From the NCBI GenBank assembly GCA_963989245.1, contig OZ022345.1, forward strand, positions 30,877,827-30,941,826: a stretch of DNA of 64,000 bases. The letters are read 5' to 3'. Each line of letters opens with the position of its first letter. The stretch's first letter is position 1. This document shows positions 49,285 to 61,100 of the stretch, in pieces. Source of the DNA: Nansenia antarctica. Lineage: Eukaryota; Chordata; Actinopteri; Argentiniformes; Microstomatidae. The notes beneath the pieces are model-generated. The model was not told the DNA's origin. It saw only the letters and a program-made list of their open reading frames with translations, and searched no databases. The position numbers and the translations under genes were made by a program.

Positions 49285-52200
49285 ACACACACACACACAC
49301 CACACACACACACATTTGAATACTTTATTTGGTTCCACAAATTATATTATACAAACAGGGAATCAAATATTTCGGGGCTAAGCAGCACTGAACACTTAAG
49401 GATACACATAACACCTCCTTCTCCACACGGCCAAGCTGCCAATAATAGCTGAGACAGAGCAAAATTTGGCAACCTGTTTGGCCTTTCTTTTAGTCATTGC
49501 AGCAATTCTCAGACCCCTCATGGTGCATTTATATACATGGCCCAGACTTCCAAATACAAGTATGCTGAATTTGCACTTGTACCCAAAGCTGGTTATCGTA
49601 CCAAGTAGTGGTTGGTATTTGATATACTTGTCCTGGAAAGTCTGGTCCATGTACAGGTCAAAGGGGCAGCCTACTTCTATAATCAGCACCTCCTTGTGGC
49701 TGGTGTCAACAAAGATAACATCAGGTGTATTTGGGATGTTGGAAAAAACATCATTGGCAAAACCAAACCACTCTGGTAACACTCTGGCATGCTTGTACAT
49801 AACTGCGCTAGATGGTAAGATGTTTTGTACTGTATCAGACACAATCTCCACAATACGGTCATGACGAGCTATGTACAGGTGTTTGTATGCATTACATCCA
49901 TTTGTTATGTGTGCAATGGACTCTAGGTGTTGTGAATCCTGATGGTTTAAACAGAATGGACTGTGAGTGTGGGGATACCAGGTGGACAGATTGTACTTGG
50001 TCGGTAATACCTGCAGTCTTGCTTTGATGGTGAATTTCAGAACATCCTCACCAACAGCGACGTTCTTATACACTGAGTGTGAGACTGAGTGGTCAGCGAA
50101 CTGCAAACAGGCTAGCTTTCCCTGTAGTCTGAGTCCACACCAGTGCTGCCTGATCTCAGACTGCTTCAGGCTGAGCAGAACCCTCCTTGCAGAGTCTCTG
50201 TGCAGTCCGACAGTCTCTTCCTGCGGTGTTGTGATGTCGGCCTTCACAATCACACAGGGGTCTGTGATCACCTCATCAGAGACAGGGACTACACACACAC
50301 ACACACACACACACACAATCACACACACACTTTGCAAAACAAGAACATTCGGATTTATAAAACGGTGAGCACGCCAGTGGAATTTGCAAGTTCCACGCCT
50401 GCATCCCTTTATGAATCACAATCAACTCTAATGTTGCACACGTGAAAGAGCGTCTTGTCCCACCCTTTTTTTTGTGACTTGCGTACGTAAGTTTCCCGCA
50501 AATTTGGGATTTATAAAAAAGGAACTTGGCGTGAAACTGTGCGCACCTCTAAGCACACTGCTACCCATGCGTACGCATAGAAACTGGAGAAATGAGCAAC
50601 TGCGACTCCGCTGGCAGAAGGATGAAAGAGGAGAAACGCTTTGAAATGGATAGGCCTACCATTTCCACCGACATATTGAAATATTGCCTCTCACGCATTA
50701 TGAAGGAGTGCACACAAAGGATACGTGCACACTGCACATATCTTATTGGTCCTTGTCCTGTACGCATCACACTATATAAACCCCTCAAAAAAAAGTTCGG
50801 AAACGCTTTTTTGGTTGATTATTCCTCCCCTTTAATAATACCAATTGGTATTGTATTTTATATCGTTGGAAAGCCTGATTAGTCACCTTTACAACGAGGT
50901 ACAACTTGTAAGGATCATGCATTCGTGGAATGAGCAACACAGCTAAACGTGTGGGTAGCGGCCCAAAAATGTTTGCCAAAATCCCCTATATTCTTCTGTT
51001 GGTATTGTAGTAGCCAATTGCAGAGTGTATTAATTATTTTGTTTGTTTGAATCCTCACTGTGTTCATGTTACTGTGCAGTGAACAAACAATTGTTGGGTG
51101 AATAAACTGTCTCTTGCCACAAATCGGAATTCTCTTGCCGTGAAATGTGTACATCAAATAAAATGATGTCGGCAATCTACTAGAACTGGAGCGGGATGGG
51201 CGCGTGCGACTGCAATGTACCATATATATCTCATATATGTGACAACTGACAATGAAAAGGGCTACCTGTAGGCGAAATCATTTTTCTGTTTTTTACATGT
51301 GCTTAAACTACAGATTGTAAGCTTTCAAATGATGCATCATACATTGAAATCGGAAACAAATTGAAGACGACATGAGTATTTGAAAGTTGCTACACCTGAA
51401 ATCACTAAGCACAGAAAATCCCCATCAAAGATATTGTTTTTTCTCACCTTCACAGCCAGGTAATGGGCGGTAACAATGTCTGGTTAACCCCACCCCCAAC
51501 CACTCAGCTGTCAATATGTCAGTGTTACTCACTGGGTCAGATAGCTACAGTATAGCTAACATTATTACCTAGCAAGGTATTACCTAAGCTAATTAGCCAG
51601 TTGTTGTAACTATTATTCTTTTAATGAAACAAAAAAGTCTTGAATCAGAATCAGAATTTATTTTACAGTACACAATAATACAAATCTTTGTCTGTGGTTC
51701 TTCAACATTAGCTTTGCAGCAAGGTACATAATCACAACAATACCATCATCACAATAATCACAAGTAAATAAGTAAAGTAAGTAATGAATTAAAGTAAAGG
51801 TGCTGTGGCGTCTGGTGGGCATGTGGTGTCTTTTGCCTCATCTGAACAGAATTCTCTGATCAAAAAGATACTTCTGTCTGGCCAGATCCGGGGGGCTTGA
51901 CATCAAAGCTGAAACAGACAAAAATAAACACAGTTAGCTAGCTGTACACGGTATCAACAACACAACTTATAAGAACATGTGCTATGCGATTGTTTTAGAA
52001 AGTATTACGCAATACCACACACAACTTACTAGCTAATGCTAGCTAGCTAACACGGCTAGCCCAACCCAAGTAACACAAGACAAACAGTTAACTAACTGTA
52101 CACAGTAGCAACAACACAACTTATAAGAACAGCATAATGTGCTACTATGCGATTGTTTTAGAAAGTCTTTAATCTCCTTATCGTGTTTGGTCAGGGTTGC

Positions 52201-55200
52201 CTCCATGGATCCCAGCTGGGTCTCCAGCCGGTCGAATCGGTCGTTAGAGTTTTTCTCTGCTGTATTGAAATAGCGTTTAAGTGTAGCCTCGAGAGAGGCC
52301 ACTGTGAGAGCGCTCTCTGAGTTTTCGTCGCCGTCCATCGGCATGACCAAAGGATCTTTATTTTTGCGTGTACGGCTAGCCATTATGGACAGTACTAAAC
52401 AGGCTAATAAACTTTCAACTGGTGTAGGTTAATATCAGATTTCGTAGCAGAAATATAGATGTTTGCTCAGACAAACTTAAGGGAGAGTAACCGCGAGGCT
52501 TCTACTCCGCCATCTTGTTCACGTCACGTCCCACAACGCCCTCCAAGCTACAATAGCGGGTAAAGGAATCCGAGGTCACTACATCTCAACACACCACATT
52601 CCTAGCTCAGCTCGAGACCAAACTGGCATCCTTCGAGGATAGGAACAGAAGGGACAACCTACGAATGATTAATCTAAAGGAGGGAGAAGAATCGGGGAAT
52701 GCAATATCCTACCTCACTGCCAACTTCCAGAAATGGTTCCCCTCCCTGGCTGACAAGCCGCTGGAGATCATGCGAGCTCACCGCACCGGGTCTCTTCGAG
52801 CCTCTTCATCACATCCCAGGTCCTTGATCATTAAATTCCTTCGCTTCACAGACAGAGACCGCATCCTCCAAGAATCAAGGAAAACTCCCGTGGAGATCGC
52901 CGGGTGCACCATCCGTTTTGCAGCGGATTACAGCGAGTACACTTCTAAACTCAGACGTCCCTGCTATCCAGTCATGCACCGGGCTCGGGGATTGCGCTGT
53001 GAGGCATTCTTGCTGTACCCTGCGGTCATCAAGCTCATCCATAGCTCTGGGCACCATCTATTCCACGAACTATCAGAGGCAGAGAAGTTCCTTTCTTCAC
53101 TTGAGGACAATTCCTGATCGGGGTAAGGCTCTTAACAAGAGCTCGCTCTAGACTTTGTTTTTCAAGCGATAATTGTTGACTACATGCTGGACTTGTTTAC
53201 TTCCTGGTGGGGCGTTACTCACGGAGGACGTCACTCCAATGACTCTGTTTGTTTATTTCTATCGTGTAGCAACTCAGTGAGTTTAAATCCGGCTGACATC
53301 GCTGTAAAACCACTATAGTTTTTGATTTCTATTTACTGTAAATGCCGATCCAGCTGTATGGTGGCTGACTGTGTGCGACACATTTCGCAATCTGATCTCT
53401 ATGATAGGTTGCTGACTAATCAGATTGAATAGCGTTATAATAGCCTAATGTTTTAAGTTTGCCTGTTCCACACAACCTTGCTTATTTGAGTATTTTTAAC
53501 ATATGGGGTGTCCCAATTTACGTATGACATTATAGGTAGCTTGAAGACAATTATTGTTTTTTATTATAGAACTGAATGAATATATAATTTCATTGCTGAT
53601 GGCTTTATAACCCCAAATGATACTTGAAAATGATTTCTTTTTTTTCTTTGGTTTCTAATTCTGTATTATCATTATTTTTTATTATATATGGTAATTACTC
53701 AAACAAGGAACAGCTACAAGGGAGAGGGAGGGGTATCTGACTATCTTTTCTTCACTGTCACTTTTTTTGGGTGGAGGGGGGAGGTTGGGTGGGCTCTGGA
53801 TGGACCTTTTTGTCCATTTATTTTTTGGGGGGGTTGGGGAAGAGGGGTGCCAATTGGGATTAGGGGGCAAGGGGTGGGTGGGCTATGATCATGGGGCTGA
53901 TGGGGGGGTTGGGGGGGAGGGACAGGACCCTATGGTTGGAGCTCTTGGGTTAGTATCTTTCACTTTTTTCTTTTACCAAGATAGCCATGACATCATTCCT
54001 GTTAATATGCTGCACCCTGTAGTGTACAGGGCAGGATATACTCAGGAGGTATCAAATGGGTGGGTGGGAGAGTGCGGATGTCTGTGTATGTGTGGGATTG
54101 TTGTTTTTTTTGTTTTGTTTTGTTTTGTGTTATTTATTTATTTTTCTGTCCTGTCTTGTATTTTCTTGTCCTGTCAGTTGTTCCTTCGGATTATTCTAAA
54201 TGCCTAGATACAACTTCATAACGTATAATGTTAAAGGAATGGGGGGTTTGGTGAAAAGGAAGACAATTATGATATACCTGAACAAACAAAAAGTGGATGT
54301 AGCCTTTTTACAAGAATCTCATCTCCTATTCTCAACTCATGAACAGCTCAAATCGGGATGGGTTGGTAAAGTATTTCATTCCTCATTTGCTTCCAACTCA
54401 AGAGGTGTTGTAATTCTCATCAGACATAATGTATTATTTCTCCCTGAAGAAGTTAAATCTGATAAAAATGGTAGATATATTTTTGTTAGGGGCTTGCTGG
54501 ACCAAGTCGAAGTAATTTTTAAAAATGGTTATTGTCCTAATCATGATGACCCCAAATGTATTAATGACCTTACATTAATGGTGGCAAAATTAAAAATTCC
54601 AATTTTTTGGGGGGGGTGACTTTAACTGCATTCTAGATGCTAATTTGGACAGATCTTCGACCACTAATTACTCCCTATCCAATATGTCTATTGCTTTGGC
54701 CAAAAACACTCAGGAACTGGGCCTTTATGAGACTTGGAGAACTATTCATCCTAATGACAGAGATTTTTCATTCTACTCCCCTGTGCACAACACTTATTCA
54801 AGAATTGATTTTTTCTTTGTATCTTCATCTTTTGTTTCCAAGATATCAAAATGTGTGTATTTGGCGAGAATCTTATCAGACCATTCTGCATTACTTTTTT
54901 CAATTGATTTTGATGGGCCTCCGGCACCATCTAAAACTTGGAGGTTCAATACATCATTGTTAGCCAACCAACAGTTTATTGAATTTATGAACGCCCATTT
55001 GGACACTTTTTCTGCTGTACATCAGGATTCAACAGTTTGTCCTTTAATAGTTTGGGACACATTGAAAGCCTATATTAGAGGGATGATTATAGCATTCTCT
55101 TCCTCCCTTAAGGCCAAAACCAAAGATGAATTACAGTATATCGAACAACAGATTAAGAAGTTAGAGAAACACCATTGTGTATCCAAAGATCCTGCGGTAC

Positions 55201-58061
55201 TTTGCCAGCTTGACAATTTGAAAATGAAATACAATAATATAAACACACATTTTATTGAATTGAATATTTTTAAAACAAAGCAAAGATCTGTCGAGCAAGG
55301 CGAAATGGCAGGTAAATTACTAGCATGGCAAATAAAGAAAGAATCAGAAGATCGAGCTATTTTGCGAATTAAAGGGGCGGATGGTTGCGTTATAATGGAT
55401 CCCGTAGAGATTAATGATACATTCAAAAGCTTTTATAGTGAATTGTATGAATCGGAGTGTCATTGTAGTGAGGAGACCTTAAATACTTTTCTGAAAGACA
55501 TTCCTCTCCCTTCTCTGACAACTGAAAGGAGGTCCCAGTTAGACAAAGATATAACCTCAGAGGAGATTTTGAAGGCTATGTACTCTCTTCAAAAGGGCAA
55601 GGCACCGGGATTGGATGGTCTTCCAGTGGAGTTTTATAGACAGTTTTCTCAGCAGCTAATGCCTTTTTTTCATTCTATGATTTCAACCAGTCTTCAAAAA
55701 GATTACTCCCTCAATCTCTTTACGTAGCAGTTATTATTCTACTTTAAAAAAAAAAGATAAAGATCCACGGTTGTGTGCTTCTTATAGGCCAGTTTCACTG
55801 TTAAATGTCGATTATAAGATCATCACTAAAATTCTAACTCTACGCCTTGAATCAGTGGTATCTAATCTTATTCATTCGGACCAAACAGGGTTTGTTCATG
55901 GTCGTCTACTGTCTGATAATATTCGTAGGTATTTTGATATTTTGTTTCACACTAAAGACTGTACTACTCCTATGGTGGCTATTTCTATCGATGCTGAAAA
56001 AGCATTTGATAGATTAGAATGGGAATACTTAATAGCCATTTTATCAAGATATAATTTTGGACCCTTTTTTATTTCTTGGATTCGCATTATTTATAGTCTC
56101 CCTATGGCAATCATTAAGACAAACAATCAGCACTCATCCCCCTTTAAGCTATCACGAGGGACAAGACAAGGCTGTCCGATGTCTCCATCATTATTTGCTC
56201 TAGCTATTGAAGCTCTGGCTGCAATAATAAGATCACATAATTACCTACAGGGCATTAAAATTGGAAGCGAAAATCATGTTATTTCATTATATGCAGATGA
56301 TATTTTACTTTATTTACGTGACCCTTTGTACTCAATTCCAATACTGTTTACAATACTGGATCAGTTTGGCGATCTATCGGGCTACAAAGTCAACCAGTCC
56401 AAAACCGAAATTATGCCAATTTCCAAATTTAATTTTGACTCTTTAAAAGACAAATTTAATTTGAAATGGTCTCCAGATTATATGAAGTATTTGGGCATAT
56501 ATATTCCTAACAAAATAGATGACACTTATCACCTTAATTATTCTCCATTAATTGAGAAAGTTTCAAATGATCTGAAAAGGATGAATTTACTTCCTATATC
56601 TCTTATGGGCAGAACCAACATTATTAAGATGTCTATTTTACCCAAATTTCTTTTTTTGTTTCAAAACATTCCATTTTCCCCTCCGCTACTTTTCTTCAAA
56701 AAGATGCAGAGCATCTTCTCCTCTTTCATTTGGGAGAGTAAGTCACCAAGGATTAGCCAACAAGTTTTACAACTTCCATATAATGATGGTGGCTTAAACT
56801 TACCGAACCTTAACATTTACTTTCTGGCTGCTCAACTTACCCAGATTAGGCAGTGGTTCTCTAGCTCATCTAGCGCATGGTCAAGACTGGAATCTTATGA
56901 CATTCTTCCATATGAACTGAGATACCTGCCTTATATTGGTTTACAACAGGTTAAAAAATCACAAATAATCCTATTACGGTATTATTAACAGTTTACTAAT
57001 ATGGAAGAACTCCCATAAACGTATGGGTCACAAGGAACACCTTTCGCCCTATACTCCTATCTGGAGAAACCCCAATTGTACATCTTGTTTTAATGATGAC
57101 ACCTTCAAGTCTTGGTACGACAAGGGGATAAGGGAAATAACACATCTTTACGACAGTGGTACATTTGTTTCTTTCCTTCAGTTAAAGTCAAAATATAATT
57201 TACCTTCCACACATTTATTTCAATTTTTTCAAATCCGCCATATGATACAGACAACTCAAGGCACTCTTGAAGAACCCAAGCCCTCCAAAATAGAAGGCCT
57301 TATCAATAAGGAGGTTCAAAGTTCTAAATGTATTTCTCAAGTTTATTTATCTCTGCTTGAATGCTTGTCTACAAGTACAGATGCTACGAGGTGTAAATGG
57401 GAAAAGGATTTAGACATGGATATAAGTAAAGAGGACTGGTCTTTCTTTTGTCTTAAAGTTCATAAATGTTCTTACAATATGAGGCACAAACTCCTTCTTT
57501 TTACAATTTTGCATAGAACTTATTATACACCTGCAAAACTTTATAAAATGAATAATGAAATGTCCTTTTTGTGCTGGCGCTGCAAAAAACAGAAAGGGGA
57601 GTTTTACCATATGTTTTGGTCATGTAATTTGTTGTTAACATTTTGGAACTTTGTAATTGACACGATAGCATTATGTTTAAATATTCACATTGCAAAATCA
57701 TCTCGCTTGTGTCTTTTAGGCACAATCAATATGGATCCTTGGAATGAATTTCAAAAAAAATATATTGATCTTGCTTTGATTGCTGCAAAGAAGTGTATTG
57801 CAATCCATTGGAAATCCGATTACTCTCCTACAATATCACATTGGTTAAATGAAATATCTAGCTACATTCCATTAGATAAAATATACTATAATATAAGACA
57901 TAAGAGTCAGGTCTTTGTAAAAATATGGCAACCACATATAGATTTTATGGCAAGAAGGGCAGCTTCAGGTACTATTGTTTGATGGACAGTGTTTCTTGTA
58001 GGGATGCACGGTGATGTGAATTGCTGTTAATATCATAGCGCATCCCTAATTAATGTATTAT

Positions 58062-58112
<51 letters not shown>

Positions 58113-61100
58113 AGGCATGTGTGTTTTGTCTTATTATTATTATCTTTTTGTTGTGTTGTCGTTGGGCGTTGCCGCACAATGGTGGGTGGGGGGGGGGGGG
58201 GAGGGGGTGGATACATGGGGACGGGGGAAAAAAAAAAATTGTTCAATTATATTGTAAAAATGTTTTAATCTTTGGAAACATAAAAAATATATATATTTAA
58301 AAGGCAATACGACGACACAGAACGTACTAGCTAATGTTCGCTAGCTAACGCGGCTAGCCCAACACAAACAAAGGACTGTATGCTACTTACCCAAAAGCAG
58401 AACGTGTTGTGGTATGTTGATCCCGTGAAATCCGTATGTTGTCCTAGTAAAGTTTCATTTCTTGGGGACTTTCTTTGTGCCTTCAGTCATTACTGAACAA
58501 TTGATGAGCTAAGCAGTGTTCATCTATGAACAAACTCAGAACACATTCTCATTGTAAACATTAAAACAGGGCTTCCTTTGTCCCTCCCCCTTGAGCTCAA
58601 CAGCCAATCACACCCAAGTGTGATCCTCGTGTTATTTCAGCCACAAGCATGACAAACAAGCCTATTTTGTTGCTAGATTATAGTTATTTAATGAACGTAA
58701 AACTGTTCTGAAAAATAACGAGTGGGTACTTCACATCTTCAAGTTGAATGTTAGCTGAAAAAACGAAAATCTGAGTTTTACGTCAGAAATACTTTGAAGA
58801 CGAATTTGACGTATTTCTGTTTTCCGAGAGGTGTCTGGTTACATCGTCAGTAGACACATATATCTCGTTCCAGCTAGTCAACTCGTGTTCCAAATACAGA
58901 TGACTCAATAAGACATATGCACTCTGCGCTGCGGGCTACATTTGATTATGTAATAATAACGAACGGATATTTATAATATTGTATTGTATTTTTTGTATAT
59001 AATGTTGTTGTTTAATGTGTTTTCTGAGTGGGGCAGTCCCACTCATATAGTTTTCATTTTATTGAACTGATATAAGTCTCGCGCGCCTGTCTCGTTCCAG
59101 CGAGGCAACTTTTGACAACTAAACGTGTAGGCAAAGAACTAGTTTCTAAAGTGAGTTACAATCACTTGATGTAATGGTTGATGCATGGGGGAGGGTCATC
59201 TTATTCTCAATGATCGCTTTTTGATCGTTTCCGATCACCAAACAAAGGATGCCAATTCATCCAACAAGCCCTTCAAACGATCTTCACACCTTCACACCTC
59301 CCACCACAAAGGTTGTACTCTGTTGTACTCAACTCTCTCAACTCTCTCAACTCTCGCAGTAGTAATGAAAGTCATTGCAGTAGCCTACATTTGATTATGT
59401 AATCATCAACGAATATTATATAACGAACTGATATTTATAATAGACCTACGGTATATAATGTATTATTGTTTTTTCTGAGCAGTCCCACTCAGAATTTTTC
59501 ATTTTATTGGACAGATCTAGTGAAGTCGATCAGTCCTGTGAAATGACGTGCGTTGTGCATTGAATGACACTATTTACAGCGCTGTCAATTTTCAAATAAT
59601 GTAATAGGATATATATGAATTTACAGAAACACATCATGAATGGAAACACGCAATAGCGTGTATTTGACAAATAAAGTGTGCGTGTGTTGTGGTGACCACC
59701 TCGTAAATACACACCATCCAGGCAGGAGAGAGAGAGTTGGGGGCAGCCAAGCGGGTTTCAAACACGGCTCTCCCGCTTACTAAGCTTACAGCAGTCGCCG
59801 GGGCTGACAGGCTGATGTTACACTGCCGGCGTGAAGTTCACGACAAATAAACACGACAGGCTTGTGCATCTCTGTGAAGCTCATAATTATAATAACACAA
59901 TATTGCAATATTTATTACTATTATTTTTATTATTATAATAATCAACCACCATTCATTAGTAGCCTAATGAAAACTCCTGCAGTCCCGATCAATCTCCTCT
60001 CCACTTTACTGTGCAGGTACACGCTCCTGTGCGATCATTCAAGTTTCAAGTTTATTTGTCATTATACCAAATACAATTATATAATGTAATCAAAATAAAA
60101 AGAATGAACATATTCAGCCATTCCATATAATCACATATAATCACAACTCACAACCCCTGTGAGCAGTTGCAGGGGCTGACAGGCTGACGTTACCGGCGAA
60201 TTTCACGACAAATAAACAGACTTTATCACTGTGAAGCTCATAACTATGATCACACAATATTGCAATATTTATTACTATTCTTTTTTGATAATGATAATCA
60301 ACTTTCATTCATTAGTAAAGCTCCCGCAGTCTCAATCAATCTCCTCTCCATATATATAATTTAATTTGTTCTATAGTTCGTTTTCAGCTGACTCAAGCTT
60401 CATATCAGATTGTGCTAATAATTTCCCCACTTCTCTGCTTCTCTGCGCATAGGAACTTTATGCATTTTTAGAGGTAGCCTAGTGATCTTGTCATTTTCTC
60501 TTCTTGTGTGACATCGCCATCCAGCGATCTTTGTGCGTTAATACACACTCCCCCATTGTGAAGAGTGGTCATGTGATTCGACACCTCGTCGCGCTAAAAG
60601 TAGGTGAAAAAACTTCGCGCTCGTAGTGTTAAACGTGATTTGTCCTACTGTTCACCTTACTATTTATGATAATACATGTCCACGTATTGTTTAATAATTA
60701 CAGATGCATTGCAATTAAATATGATTCCAGATTAAACTGTACAAGATATTTGAGGGGTTGTTTTGCAAAAACAGATCTCCCTTTGTATTTATTATCTTAA
60801 ATCATGTTTTTTTTCTTTTATATTAGATTATATTCAAGCTTATTGACAAGTACCAAGACAAGGAAATGCAGTACGTCATCTAACCAGATGCATTTCATGA
60901 TCATCAGTGCATTGTAAAAAAGCCATGAATGTTTAAAGTTTATTGTTACGTTAGTGATTGCATTACACAACGTAACACTCTCGTAAGAGAATAACATTCT
61001 TAAGCTTCGGTTCCTGACATTGCAGCACAAGACATAAGGCAATAGGCATAATACAAGATAAAGGTGACAATATTACAGGTAAGACAAGATACACTGGTGG

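Larger units (their letters stand above)
52173..58295 (+). mobile_element. L1-like LINE, nearly full length, 5' segment inverted
   Basis: About 6.1 kb, inserted in TTTAA|AAGG of element X. Copy 1 has the unbroken site tctttaaaaggcaatacg at 37260-37278. 52173-52525 is inverted (5' UTR and ORF1 start read on the minus strand); 52526-58295 is direct and carries the rest of ORF1, all of ORF2 and a 3' end. Confidence 0.93.
51240..58856. mobile_element. Element X, copy 2, containing an L1-like LINE
   Basis: Ends TGACAACTGACAATG and CATCGTCAGTAGACA (12 of 15 inverted positions agree), flanked by CATATATG (51232-51239) and CATATATC (58857-58864). About 1.5 kb without the LINE; it lacks the coding part of copy 1, so it is a deletion derivative. 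Left (51240-52172) and right (58296-58856) parts align to copy 1. Confidence 0.8.

Noticed and set aside
47907..49452. 477- and 446-residue His/Thr and Cys/Val frames
   Set aside because: Read-through of the GTAGTGAGG and CA arrays that fill ap1ar introns 7 and 8.
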